DNA of 64,000 nucleotides from Delphinus delphis (GCF_949987515.2 NC_082693.1:14752994-14816993); one strand, 5' to 3'; shown: positions 25,450-38,271, numbered from the stretch's first letter. A program made the numbers and translations. The notes: generated by a model from the letters alone, not told the origin.

Positions 25450-26750
25450 CGGCTACAGAATAAGGGTAATGTGTATCTTTGAACTTCTCTTACACAAAAT
25501 GTTTTTCTTGACCACTTTATTTTGTATTTATAAATATTTTCCAACTTTATTGTGATTCTTTTTCTTCTTGAGTTATTTAGAAATGTTTTTGAAGTTGAAA
25601 ACATGAGTTCTTTTGTAAATTATCTTCTTTTTACTAATATTTAACTACATGAGAGTCAGAGAGAATAGTCTATGTCATACTGACTTTGAATTATGTTAAA
25701 AGTAGCCAAATATACCATCAGTTTTCTTAAGTTATACATGTCCTTGAAAAGAATATGTAATTTCCATTTACTGAATGCAATATTCTATATATGTTCATTA
25801 CATCAAGCCTGTTAATTTTTTTCAGTTTTTTATATGCCTAATGATATTTTTGTCTAATTGATCTATAAATCATGTGGGATTTTTATTAAATCCTTCCATT
25901 ATGAAGGTGGATTTGTCAGTTTCTCTTGTATTGATAGAACTGTAATGTGTTGTGTTATAAATTTTGAAGGAATTATTTTTAGTACATATCTGAGATATCC
26001 ATCGGGTAAATTGAATCTTTTACTTCTTTAAAATGCTCCTCTTCACCTCCAGACATTTTTTTGGGGGGTGGGGTTGTTTGGTTGATTGATTTGTGGTTGT
26101 TTTTGCCGGTAAGCCTGTTTTAAATATAACCACACCAGGTTTCTGTTGTTGCTGTTCTTACTATTAATATTTGCCTGGGATATCTTTTTCCATCCTTTTA
26201 ATTTTAAACAATACTTATCCTTGTGTTTCTGGTATGTCTCTTTGGTTTTTCCCCCCTTATAAAAACAATGTAACAATCCAGAGATTTTATATAATATATT
26301 CAGTCCATTTACATTTATGGATTTCTGAAATACACTTTTTCATTCCTACCATCTTAGAGAATGTTTATATTTGTACCATTTCCTATGTTTTACCTGTCAC
26401 CATTGGACCCTCTTCCTAATTAATCAAGTGTTGTTGCTGGTTTTCTGGGGCTTTTTTCATTTGTTTTTCTCTTTCTACTTGTAGAAAGATACACCCTCTA
26501 TTATCTTAGTGGTTATATCTAAAAATTTAACATGAATTCTTGAAAAGTCTAGTTATCTATATCTATACTTCCTCCTAGACAATACAAGCAACTTAAGAAA
26601 TCTGGATCACCCGATCCCAATTTATATAGCCTTGTGGCCTAGTATTTAATTATATCTAATTTATTTTAATCTCTATATTTGAAATTATTACTATTTGTAC
26701 AGCCAATATTAGTTTAGAATTATCAACATATTTACCACAATCTGTATTCA
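25450..26750 (-). mobile_element. Old antisense L1 (L1M or HAL1 type) ORF2 region
   Basis: The plus strand carries, in order, the phrases of an antisense old L1: 'cttgaaaagaatatgtaatt', 'ttcattacatcaagcctg', 'ttgatctataaatcatg', 'gaaggtggatttgtcagttt', 'ggatatctttttccatcctt' and 'cagtccatttacattta'. All frames are broken. The assignment to a subfamily is from memory; the borders are approximate. Confidence 0.6.
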
Positions 26751-28084
26751 CCATTCCTTTCTGAGAACATGATTTTATTTTGTTCTGCTTCTTGAAAGAC
26801 AGGCTTACATTCCTCATCAGATTCCTCCCCCCCCATCATACTGGCTTTCTCTTTTGTTGTGATATTTTTGCTTAGTTCGCATTCTAATTACCTTCTTAAA
26901 ATTGTGCATCTTTGAATAGGAGACAGAGATGATTCTGAGACAGCTACTTCTTGAAGGACTGTGTGTGAGGGAAACCAGGAAACTAGCTGTGTGAGCAGTT
27001 AGCCTGGATTCAGATCTGTGTTCTACACTTTCTTATTAACAATCTACCTCTTGGGTAGGCATCCTCTGGGACAGAAAGACATCTACCTGTCTCACAGTGA
27101 AGGTCAGAATGTCATGGTCAGATGGACCAAAGGCATTTGTTTGTCTTCAACTGCTTGAAATCAGTGTCACATTTTTCTCCTCTATCTTTTCAGACTAATA
27201 TTCTCTAAAAGCATGCATGGTGGCGGGGGGAGGCACGGTCTGCACACTTGCTCACTCAGCAACCCTTGTCCTCATTACTTGGAGAATTCTCTTTCTTAGG
27301 GTCTTCAAGATGATGTTCTTCTCCCACAGTATTAATTCTATAAGCATCAGATAAGTTACTTCTTCATTCTGTGTATGTGCACGTGTGTGTGAGTCTATAT
27401 GTTTGTGTATACACATACAAGCCTGTGTATTCTACCTTCAAGAAGAAAAAGGTGAGAAATGAGTGATATGTGTGTTTTCCTTTGATCTATTCTCTCACCA
27501 TTTGGGCTCTGTTTGAACCCCCTCAGATGTACCTTGACTATTTTCTAGCTTCTAAGGAGCTTTCAATTTATCCAAGTTTAAGGAACTAAAATGGAATAAT
27601 TCCATACACCCATACCTAGTTTCAGATTATCAAAATACATTATTACATACACATATGTGCATGCATACATGACCATGCATGCTCGCATACGTGTGCTCAC
27701 ACGTGTGCGTGCGCGCACACACACACACATCCTTAGCAAAATCTTCTGTCAGGAGGTTTCTTCATCTTTGTCTCAAACTTATGGTGATTTTTATATAAGA
27801 ATTCTGTACGCTCTTCAATGCAATTCACCATTATTAGCCACATCCTGCTACTACTTTATAGCTCATTATTTTCACTTGGTTGGTGCTCAGACTTGAAGAA
27901 GGAAAAAAAGCATCTTTCTCTAACATGCATATAACATTCAAAATTACCTGCCTATATGGTCTTTAATACTTTCAGCACCATCCACAGACATATCGCCAGT
28001 ATCTACCGTGGTGACTGATCTAGTAGAATATGTATTCAATAAATTTTTATTTTGTGAATAAAAGGACACAAACTGTGATTGCCC
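26751..28084. other. Non-coding stretch with simple repeats
   Basis: I see no gene here. A GT-rich patch lies at about 27372-27420 and an alternating purine-pyrimidine tract at 27648-27730. An L2-like 3' end ('gaatatgtattcaataaat') may lie at 27960-28060. Confidence 0.5.
27648..27730. repeat. Alternating purine-pyrimidine (CA/TG/CG) tract
   Basis: The tract mixes CA, TG and CG steps, with the densest part near 27698-27730 (cacacgtgtgcgtgcgcgca and then CA units). Such alternating sequence can take the left-handed Z form under supercoiling; that is known of the sequence class and not shown here. Confidence 0.85.
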
Positions 28085-30226
28085 CAAAAAAGCAGAACAC
28101 ACACACAGAGGCACATCTACATGTGGAATAACTCCTACGGAACACCTACTGAACCCTGGCAGAAGACCTCAGAGTTCCCAAAGGCAAGAAACTCCCCACA
28201 TACCTGGGTAGGGCAAAAGAAAAAAGAAAAACCAGAGACAAAAGAATTGGGACAGGACCTGGACCTCTGGGTGAAGGAGGAAAAGTTTCTACACACTAGG
28301 AAGCCCCTTCACTGGCGGACGGGGGCGCGGGTTGAGGGGAAGTTTTGGAGTCACGGAGGAGAGCGCAGCAACAGGGATGCAGAGGGCAAAGCGGAGAGAT
28401 TCCCACACAGAGGATCACTGCCGACCAGCCCTCACCAGCCCAAGAGGCTTGTCTGCTCACCTGCCGGGGCGGGTGGGGGCTGGGAGCTAAGGCTCGGGCT
28501 TCAGAGGTCAGACTCCAGGGAGAGGATTGGGGTTGTCTGCGTGAACACAGCCTGAAGGGGGCTAGTGTGCCACAGCTAGCCAGTAGGGAGTCCGGGAAAA
28601 ATTCTGGACCTACCTAAGAGGCAAGAGACCATTGTTTCACAGTGCACTAGGAGAGAGGATTCAGAGCACCGCCTAAATGAGCTCCAGAGATGGGCGCGAG
28701 TCGCTGCTATCAGCGTGGACCCCAGAGACGGGCATGAAACCCTAAGGCTGCTGCTGCAGCCACCAAGAAGCCTGTGTGCAAGCACAAGTCACTATCCAAA
28801 CCTCCCCTCCCCAGAGCCTGTGCAGCCTGTCACTGACAGGGTCCTGAGATCCAAGGACAACTTCCCCAGGAGAACACATGGCAAGCCTCAGGCTTGTTGC
28901 AACGTCATGTCAGCCTTTGCCGCCGCAGGCTCGCTCCATGTTCTGTACCCCTCCCTCCCCCCGCCTGAGTGAGCCAGAGCCCCCTATCAGAATCTATTTA
29001 CCCCTGTCCTTTCTGGGTGGGGAACAGACGCCCTCAGGAGACCTACATGCAGAGGCAGGATGAAATCCAAAGCTGAACCCCAGGACCTGTGAGAACAAGG
29101 AAGAGAAAGGGAAATCTCTCCCAGAACCCTCAGAAGCAGCGGATTAAATCTCCACAACAACTTGAGGTTACCCTGCATCTGTGGAATGCCTGAATAGACA
29201 ACGAATCATCCCAAAACTGAGGTGGTGGACTTTGGGAGCAACTGTAGATTTGAGATTTGCTTTCTGCATCTATTTTTGTTTCTGGTTTTATGTTTATCTT
29301 AGTTTAGTATTTAGAGCTTATTGTCATTGGTAGATTTCTTTACTGATTTGGTTGCTCTCTTTCTTTTTTTTTCTTTATATATATATATATATATTTATCC
29401 TTTTTCGCTTTTTGTGAGTGTGTATGTATATGCGTCTTTGTGTGATTTGTCTGTATACCTTTGCTTTTACCATTTTTTCTGGGTTCTGTCTGTCCATTTT
29501 ATCTTTTTTTTTTTTTTTTTAGTATAGTTTTTAGTGCTTGTTAACACTGGTGGATTTGTTTTTGGATTGGTTATTCTCTTCTTTCTTTCTTTTTTATTAC
29601 TCTTTTTTTTTTTACTTGTAATGATTTTTAAAATTTTTTTATTTTAATAAGAGTTTTATTTTATTTTGTTTTATTTCTTTTGTTTTTCCTCCCTTTTCTT
29701 CTGAGCCATGTGGCTGACAGGCTCTTGGTACTCCAGCCGGGGGTCAGGCATGAGCTCTGAGGAGGAAGAACAGAGTTCAGGGCATTAAACCACCAGAGAC
29801 CTCCCACCCCACGTAATATCAAATGGCGAAATCTCCCAGAGATCTCCATCTCAACAGTAAGCCCCAGCTCCACTCAATGACCAGCAAGCTACAGTGCTGG
29901 ACACCTGATGCCAAACAACTAGCAAAACAGGAACACAACCCCACCCATTAGCAAAAGGCTGCCAAAAAGCATAATAAGGTCACAGACACCCAAAAACACG
30001 CCACCACATGCAGTCCTGCCCACCAGAAAGACAAGATCCAGCCTCATCCACAAGAACACAGGCATCAGTGCCCTCCACCATGAAGCCTACACAAGCCACT
30101 GAACCAACCTTAGCCACTGGGGGCAGACACCAACAACAACAGGAACCACGAACCTGCAGCCTGTGAAAAGGAGACACCAAACACAGTAAGTTAAGCAAAA
30201 TTAGAAGACAGAGAAATACAAAACAG
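28085..30226 (+). promoter_or_regulatory. L1 5'UTR / internal promoter region
   Basis: In L1 elements the 5'UTR acts as an internal RNA polymerase II promoter. Here it is the most GC-rich part of the window (28300-29060), with several CpGs and a canonical four-tract G-quadruplex motif at 28466-28484. A T-rich segment with internal duplication follows at 29291-29670, and then an A-rich leader. ORFs in it (158 codons at 28079-28555; a 206-codon antisense ORF at 29980-30600) are treated as chance. Confidence 0.6.
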
Positions 30227-31095
30227 ATGAAGGAACAAGGTAAAAACCCAGCAGACCAAACAAATGAAGAGGAAATAGGCAGTCTACCTGAAAAAAAATT
30301 CAGAATAATGATAGTAAAGATGATCCAAAATCTTGTAAATACAATGAAGAACATACAAGAAATGTTGAACAAGGACCTAGAAGAACAAAAGAGGAAACAA
30401 ACAATGATGAACAGCACAATAAATGAAATTAAAAATTCTCTAGAAGGAATCATCAGTAGAATAACTGAGGCAGAAGAACGGCTAAGTGACCTGGAAGATA
30501 AAACAGTGGAAATAATTACCTCAGAGCAGGATAAATTAAAAAGAAGGAAGAGAAATGAGGACAGTCTCAGAAACCTCTGGGAAAACATTAAATGCACCAA
30601 AATTCAAATTATAGGGGTCCCAGAAGAAGAAGAGAAAAAGAAACGGTCTGAGAAAATATTTGAAGAGATTATATTGAAAACATCCCGAACATGAGAAAGG
30701 AAATAGTCAATCAAGTCCAGGAAGTACAGAGACTCCCACACAAGATAAATCCAAGGAGAAAAACGCCAAGACACATATTAATCAAACTATCAAAAATTAA
30801 ATACAAAGAAAAAATATAAAAAGCAGCAAGGGAAAAGCAACAGACAACATACAAGGGAATCCCCATAAGGTTAACAGCTGATCTTTCAGCAGAAACTCTG
30901 CAAGCCAGAAGGGAGTAGCAGGACATATTTAAACTGATGAAAGGGAAAAACCTACAACCAAGATTACTCTAACCAGCAAGGATATCATTCAGATTTGACA
31001 GAGAAATTAACCTTTACAGACAAGCAAAAGCTAAGAGAATTCAGCACCACCAAACCAGCTTTAAAACACATGCTAAAGGACCATCTCTAGGCAGG
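30227..31095 (+). pseudogene. L1 ORF1p, broken
   Basis: L1 ORF1 normally encodes an RNA-binding, trimeric coiled-coil chaperone of about 340 residues. The first 155 codons (30227-30694) are open. They give a charged N-terminus, a long heptad-rich coiled coil (residues about 45-110, with the blocks RITEAEERLSDLED and RNEDSLRNLWENIK) and the start of the RNA-recognition domain (IQIIGVPEEEE). A +1 shift near 30660-30690 ends this frame; the continuation (MRKEIVNQVQEVQRLPHK) follows in the next frame. At least two further stops occur (a TAA in the 30810s and a TAG at about 30916). The product would lack the RNA-binding C-terminal domain. Confidence 0.85.
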
Positions 31096-31147
31096 AAACA
31101 CAAGAGAAGGAAAAGACCTACAATACAAACACAAAACAATTAAGAAA

Positions 31148-34100
31148 ATGGTAATAGGCACATACATATCGATAACTACCTTAAATGTAAATGGATTAAA
31201 TGTTCCAACTAAAAGACACAGACTGGCTGAATGGATACAAAAACAAGACGTGTATATGCTATCTACAAGAGACCCACTTCAGACCTAGGGACACATACAG
31301 ACTGAAAGTGAGGGGATGGAAAAAGATATTCCATGCAAATGGAAATGAAAAGAAAGCTGGAGTAGCAATTCTCATATCAGAACAAACAGAATTTAAAATA
31401 AAGAGTATTACAAGAGACAAAGAAGGACACTGCATAATGATCAAGGGATCAATCCAAGAAGAAGATATAACAATTGTAAATATTTATGCACCTACCATAG
31501 GAGCACGTCAATACATAAGGCAAAGCTAACAGCCATGAAAGGGGAAATCAACAGTAACACAATCATAGTAGGGGACTTTAACACCCCACTTTCACCAATG
31601 AACAGATCATCCAAAATGAACATAAATAGGGAAATACAAGCTTTAAATGATACATTAAACAAGATGGACTTAATTGATATTAATACAACATTCCATCCAA
31701 AAACAACAGGATACACGTTCTTCTCAAGTGCTCATGGAACATTCTATAAGATAGATTGTATCTTGGGTCACAAATCAAGCCTTGGTAAATTAAAGAAAAC
31801 TGAAATCATATTAAGTATCTTTTCCAACCACAACACTACAAGACTAGATATCAATTACACGAAAAAATCTGTAAAAACTACAAACACATAGAGGCTAAAC
31901 AATACACTACTAAATAACCAAGAGATCACTGAAGAAATCAAAGAGGAAATCAAAAAATACCTACAAACAAATGACAATGAAAACACGATGACCCAAAACC
32001 TTTGAGATGCAGCAAAAGCAGGTCTAAGAGGGAAGTTTATAGCAATACAATACTACCTCAAGAAACAAGAAACGTCTCAAATAAACAACCTAACCTTACA
32101 CCTAAAGCAATTAGAGAAAGAAGAAGAAAGAAACCCCGAAGTTAGCAGAAGGAAAGAAATCATAGAGATCAGATCAGAAATAAATGATAAAGAAATGAAG
32201 GAAATAAGAGTGAAGATCAATAGAACTAAAAGCTGGTTCTTTGAGAAGATAAACGAAATTGATAAACCATTAGCTAGACTCATCAAGTAAAAACGGGAGA
32301 AGACTTAAATCAACAGAATTAGAAATGAAAAAGGAGAAGTAACAACTGACACTGCAGAAATACAAAGGATCATGAGAGATTACTACAAGCAACTATATGC
32401 CGATAAAATGGACAACCTGGAAGAAATGTACAAATTTTTAGAAAAGCACAAATTTCTGAGACTGAACCAGGAAGAAATACAAAATATAAACAGACCAATC
32501 ACAAGCACTGAAATTGAAACTGTGATTAAAATCTTCCAACAAACAAAAGCCCAGGACCAGATGGCTTCACAGGTGAATTCTAACAAACATTTAGAGAAAA
32601 GCTGGCACCTATCCTTCTCAAACTCTTCCAAAATATAGCAGAGGGAGGAACACTCCCAAACTCATTCTACAAGGCCACCATCACCATGATACCAAAACCA
32701 GACAAAGATGTCACAAAAAGAAAACTACAGGCCAATATCACTGATGAGCATAGATGCAAAAATCCTCATCAAAATACTAGCAACCAGAATCCAACAGCAC
32801 ATTAAAATGATCATACACCATGATCAAGTGGTGTTTATGCCAGGTATGCAAGGATTCTTTAATATATGCAAATCAATCAATGTGATATACCATGTTATCA
32901 AATTGGAGAAAAACCATATGATCACCTCAATAGATGCAAGGAAAGCTTTCAAAAAAATTCAACACCCGTTTATGATAAAAACCCTCCAGAAAGTAGGCAT
33001 AGAGGGAACTTACCTCAACATAATAAAGGCCATATATGACAAACACATGGCCAACATCGTTCTCAAAGGTGAAAAACTGAAACCATTTCCACTAAGATCA
33101 GGAACAAGACAAGGTTGCCCACTCTCACCACTATTATTCAACATAGTTTTGAAAGTTTTAGCTGCAGCAATCAGAGAAGAAAAAGAAAAAAAAAAATCCA
33201 AATTGGAAAAGAAGAAATAAGACTGTCACTATTTGCAGATGATATGATACTATACATAAAGAATCCTAAAGATGCTACCCGAAAACTACTAGAGCTAATC
33301 AATGAATTTGGTAGAGTAGCAGGATACAAAATTAATGCAGAGAAATCTCTTGCATTCCTATACACTAATGATGAAAAATCTGAAAGAGAAATTAAGGAAA
33401 AACTCCCATTTACCACTGCAACAAAAAGAATAAAACACCTCCTAATACACTTACCTAAAGAGACAAAAGACCAGTATTCAGCAAACTATAAGACACTGAT
33501 GAAAGAAAGTAAAGATGATACAAACAGATGGAGAGATGCACCATGTTCTTGGATTGGAAGAATCAACATTGTGAAAATGTCTATACCGCCCAAAGCAATC
33601 TCCAGATTCAATGTAATCCCTATCAAACTACCAATGGCATTTTTCACAGAACTAGAATGAAAAATTTCACAATTTGTATAGAAACACAGAAGATCCCGAA
33701 TAGCCAAAGCAATCTTGAGAAAGAAAAATGGAGCTGGAGGAATAAGGCGCCAGGACTTCAGACTATACTACAAAGTTACAGTAATCAAGACAGTATGGTA
33801 CTGGCACAAAAACAGAAATATAGATCAATGGAACAGGATAGAAAGCCCAGAGATAAACCCACACACATATGGTCACCTTATTTTTGATAAAGGAAGCAAG
33901 AATATACAGTGGAGAAAAGTTAGCCTCTTCAATATGTGGTGCTGTGTAAACCGGACACCTATATGTTAAAGAATGGAATTAGAATGCTTCCTAACAGCAT
34001 ACACAAAAATAAACTGAAAACGGATTAAAGACCTAAATGTAAGGCCAGACACTATAAAACTCTTAGAGGAAAACATAGGTAGAATGCTCTATGACATAAA

Positions 34101-34853
34101 TCACAGCAAGATCCTTTTTGACCCACCTCCTAGAGAAATGGAAATAAAACCAAAAATAAACAAATGGGACCTAGTGAAACTTAAAAGGTTCGCACTGCAA
34201 AGGAAACCATAAAAAAGACAAAAAGATAACCCTCAGAATAGGAGAAAATATATGCAAATGAAGCAACTGACAAAGGATTAATCTGCAAAATATACACGCA
34301 GCTCATGCAGCTCAATTAGAAAAAAAACAACCCAATCCAAAAATGGGCAGAGGACCTAAAGAGACATTTTTCCAAACATATTCAGATTGCCAACAAACAC
34401 ATGAAAGGATGCTCAACATCACTAATCATTAGAGAAATGCAAATCAAAACTACAATGAGGTATCACCTCACACCAGTCAGAATGGCCATCATCAAAAAAT
34501 CTACAAACAATAAATGCTGGAAAGGGTGTGGAGAAAAGGGAACCCTCCTGCACTATTGGTGGGAATGTAAATTGATACAACCACTATGGAGAACAGTATG
34601 GAGGTTCCTTAAAAACCTAAAAATAGAACTACCATACGACCCAGCAATCCCACTACTGGGTATATACCCTGAGAAAACCATAATTCGAAAAGAGTCATGT
34701 ACTACAGTGTTCACTGCAGCTCTATTTCCAATAGCCAGGATATGGAAGCAACCTAAGTGTCCATCGACAGATGAATGGATAAAGAAGGTGTGGCACATAT
34801 ATACAATGGAATATTACTCAGCCATAAAAGAAATGAAATTCAGTTATTTGTAG
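31148..34853 (+). pseudogene. L1 ORF2p (endonuclease and reverse transcriptase), broken
   Basis: ORF2 encodes the L1 nicking endonuclease and reverse transcriptase. Open pieces in order are: an endonuclease N-part with LQETH (31200-31529) and a GDFN block (31535-31891), in which the usual SDH active-site triad reads SNH; a finger region (32372-32638); a palm with SIDARKAF (32708-33220), where the usual AFD reads AFK; and the LFADDMILY catalytic loop (33115-33660), still intact. The C-terminal Cys-rich segment (34401-34853) keeps its C-x3-C...H-x4-C pattern. The pieces lie in different frames, with a shift at the A-run near 33187 and stops between them. The enzyme is inactive both by frame and by residue. 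Confidence 0.9.
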
Positions 34854-35317
34854 TGAGGTGGATGGACCTAGAGTCTGTCATACAAAGTGAAGTAAGTCAG
34901 AAAGAGAACAACAAATACCATATTCTAACACATATATATGGAATCTAAAACAAAAAAAAAATGGTTCTGAAGAACGTAGGGGCAGGACAGGAATAAAGAC
35001 GCAGACATAGAGAACGGACTTGAGGACATGGGGAAGGGCAAGGGTAAGCTGAGACAAAGTGAGGGAGTGGCATGGACATATGTACACTACCAAATATAAA
35101 ATAGATAGCCAGTGAGAAGCAGCCACATAGCACAGGGAGATCAGCTTGGTGCTTTGTGTCCACCTAGAGGGGTGGGATAGGGAGGGTGGGAGGGAGTCAT
35201 AAGAGGGAGGAGATATGGGGATATATGTATATGTATAGCTGATTCACTATGTTATACAGCAGAAACTAACACACCACTGTAAAGCAATTATACTCCAATA
35301 AAGTTGTTAAAAAAAAG
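34854..35317 (+). terminator. L1 3'UTR and polyadenylation signal
   Basis: This is the L1 3'UTR, with the 'ggtgggagggagtcataagag' G-rich block and the terminal 'actccaataaagttgttaaaa'. The AATAAA at about 35297-35302 is the element's own polyadenylation signal. The same tail appears truncated and antisense at 9072, 36046 and 46135, and in the sense orientation at 59018. Confidence 0.85.
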
Positions 35318-36045
35318 TATACACACAACATACTTCTATTTAACACATAAATGTCCACATCTACTATAACATCTCTAGAAATTGCCATAAGATCATCTTG
35401 ATGTTTTTTACCCTATATTCTGTTTTCTGATACTAGATACTTACATTACCTATTCTGCTTCATTGGGGGTGTGTGTGTGAGTGTGTGTTTCTGTGCTTGA
35501 GTTATATGCTTGGCAACACTTTTCTCTTAACTTTGATACTTTTCATGTTTCTGTTACAAAAACCACACAACTAAAAATTACATATTTGGATCATGTTTTT
35601 TATTCCAATTAACTATTTATACTACTGCTATTAGAAATGCCACTGATCTTACTTGCCTCATTCTGGTTTTTATTCTTAATACATACTTTTCCCATTTTCC
35701 TGATGAGTATAATGCAAATGTTACCAAATTTTGATTCTTCTGGTGGTTTGGAAGTTATACACACTGTTCTTCTTCAACTAATATGTCTCTGTGACACATT
35801 ACAATTATATATTTGTACAAATAATTATATATGAATTAATTTTTTCTTAATCACTGTTGAAAAGGAAATAGCATACTTCAATCCCCTTTCTCCTTTTAAG
35901 GCAGAAAATTTAGCATGCCTTTCAGTTTTGGAATGGTCTATGATTTCTCATCTAGCTTATTAATACCAAACAATTTTTGCAGTTATTATATTTAAAATTA
36001 TGTTTTTAATAATTATTTAGACTAAGTCAACATTAGGTGATTTAT
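35318..36045. other. Non-coding AT-rich stretch
   Basis: I see no gene here. A short GT repeat lies at about 35468-35490. The T-rich plus strand may be an old antisense L1, but no block is clear enough to place. Confidence 0.4.
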
Positions 36046-36231
36046 TAAAAATTTTAATAGATCTTTATTGGAGTATAATTGCTTCACAATACTGTTTTAG
36101 TTTCTATTGCACAACACAAAGAATCAGCCATATGCATACACATGTCCCCATATCCCCTCCCTCTTGAGCTTCCCTCCCATCCTCCCTATCCCATCCCTCT
36201 AGGTCATCGCAAAGTATCAAGCCAATCTCCC
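36046..36231 (-). mobile_element. L1 3'UTR tail, antisense
   Basis: This short antisense L1 3' end runs from 'aatagatctttattggagtataattgc' to 'ccctctaggtcatcgcaaag' and stops soon after. It is the same family as 9072-9418 but truncated earlier; it holds no coding sequence. Confidence 0.9.
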
Positions 36232-38264
36232 AGTACTAATATCTACTCTTAGGTCCCTAATCTTGAGTTCTTATTTTTGATTAAAAGTTTGTCAACCGGT
36301 GCACCTTTTCCATTAGAAGGGTACAAAGATTTCTGAGCACTTATATACATGCAAATATGTTTTAGCTGTTTTCACATATAAATGGCAAACTGAATGACTG
36401 ACATAAAACATATTTACTCTCGAAACTATGTAGCTACTGTCCCCTTGTCCTGGGACAGTTAGTGTTTAAAGGTAAAGTCTATGTCCAGACTAACTTTCCT
36501 TTATTTATTTTTTCCCTCCTCTTCCCCTCCTCCTTTAAAAAGTTTACATACTTTACATATTTCCTTAATTTTTCCTGGTTGTATGTGTGTCATATATGTA
36601 TTCAGGTTTGATATGCATATGCAGAGCTTTATTCAGCCCAGTTAGATTTTTTGGGCAATCTTCAATATTACCTCTGTTTCATTTCAATAATATGATGTCA
36701 GATGTCCTTTCTTTGACTTCTGCAATTTCAAGAGTACCTCTCATTCATTTCTATCACTAGTTCCTTTTCCTCTGTATTCATAGAGTGGTTCTCAATGTTC
36801 ATCTCAAAATTTCATTTTCTGCTTTGTCAATTCTGCTTTTAATGAATATTTTAAATGTGTCACTGAATTTTTAGTTTCTTTACATCTTAGTAGCTCATTA
36901 AGCCCCATTTTTATTAACATATCCCTTTTATCCATTTCCTCCATATCTTTAGTCTTCATTTTATTGTTATATTATTTCAAATTTTATTTTTATATCTTAT
37001 TTCACTGAACACATTTCTTAATTTTATAAAAACAAAAATGCTTATGTTTTTATAAAATCTACTTAGGTGTACTATAGCATATATTTTTCAAAAACGCCTT
37101 GTGTCTTGTCAGTTATTTTACTTCTTGCAGAATATTTTCACATCTCTAATTTGATTTTTTTCCAACTACTCATCCTTTAGGAATGAAGATTCTCTCCACT
37201 GATTACTCAAAAATAACATTTGTAGTTTCTTCTGGTTACTCTCGTTTTCCTGGTTGCTGTTAAAACACGTTTCTCAGATTTTTAGCTAGAGCAATGGTAA
37301 ATGTGAACAGACTTAGTCTAATTACTGGTCACTGGCAGTCACTTAATTTCTCTAAATTCTGTACTTCACCAGTCTTGCTTCTGCAGTCTAGTTGACTACT
37401 TTAAGAAGGTAAGCATTTTTCTAGGTAATTCTAAACAATGTATAGTTATTTTGCCAGAAGTGGTCTACCTTTGTACTTTCTTACGGCACTTCCTTTTTTC
37501 ACATTCTCAGATGGAGCAAACCAAATGCCTAGCCACTGAAGTCTCTGAATATTTTGCATTAATACAAATTTTTGTCTTAGAAAACATGTAGAAAGGGAGA
37601 TGGTAAAGTGGCCCTGCCTGTAGATACCCTTCTTTGGGTGGTGGGGAGAGTTGATCCGATTCTAGATCTCCGAGTCAGGCAGTAGCAAGGAAATTGGTCA
37701 TCTTCTTAACACTGTTCAGACTGGTAGATTTATTCTCCTTCAGATAATAAAGCAAGTCATACCCTTAAGATAATAAAGAAAGTGCCATCCAGTTTTTTTT
37801 TTTCTTTCTATTTCAGATTGATCTGCTTTGTCTTACATATGGTAAAAATTTGGGTAATCAAATGAATGGTTGCCAGTCTTTGTTGCTGGCAATGTTATAC
37901 AATGAATAGACTTTTTCATTTTTTTAATATTTGGTTAATTTTTTAAGTCACACACTACCAGCCAGATTCCATTTAAAGAAAGTCAACTGGACTGATTTTA
38001 AAAACCTCAATTTATTTTATTATTATCATTATTCTAAGATTAGGGAACTGAACTCATTTACTAAGCTCACAGTCTGTCAACCAGCTTTCTTTTTCCACAA
38101 TTTACAAGCTTTTTCAGGTTGTTTTAAAGTTTTCTGATTTTGCCTGTTTTTTTCATTCAGCCTTTACACACTAATTCATTTAATTCTTATACAATGTTGA
38201 TTTTTAGATGCATTCCTATTGTTGTAGCTCTTATCCAGTGAATCATATGATGTACACCTTTCAG
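36232..38264. other. Non-coding T-rich stretch, possibly old antisense L1
   Basis: I see no gene here. The stretch at 36600-37150 has the look of a decayed antisense L1M leader/ORF1 region, with phrases such as 'gtcaattctgcttttaatg' and 'cttttatccatttcctccat', but it cannot be placed firmly. No splice-supported exon was found. Confidence 0.4.
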
Positions 38265-38271
38265 ATGTATG

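Larger units (their letters stand above)
28085..35317 (+). mobile_element. Near full-length L1, sense, with 5'UTR, ORF1, ORF2 and 3'UTR
   Basis: About 7.2 kb follow the complete order of an L1: a GC-rich 5'UTR (to about 29290), a T-rich part (29291-29670), a second leader part to 30226, ORF1 (30227 to about 31095), a short spacer, ORF2 (about 31148-34853) and a 3'UTR ending in AATAAAGTTGTTAAAAAAAA near 35317. ORF1 and ORF2 each carry several frameshifts and stops, so the copy cannot move. Similar A-rich/ACAC strings lie at both ends (28086-28105 and 35309-35328) and may be a decayed target duplication. The left border is therefore uncertain by a few dozen bases. Confidence 0.9.

Noticed and set aside
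28079..28555. 158-codon ORF in the L1 5'UTR
   Set aside because: It is GC-rich leader sequence with few stops by composition. L1 elements of this type are not known to encode a protein here, and its ATG lies before the likely element start.
29980..30600. 206-codon antisense ORF over the start of L1 ORF1, Leu/Ser/Cys-rich
   Set aside because: It is the reverse of an A-rich coding region, which tends to be open by composition. There is no start context, homologue or motif, and it is not placed like the primate antisense ORF0 of the 5'UTR.
33115..33660. 181-codon ORF with an intact LFADD loop, as a possible reverse transcriptase gene
   Set aside because: It is an internal piece of broken L1 ORF2, without the endonuclease and upstream palm in frame.
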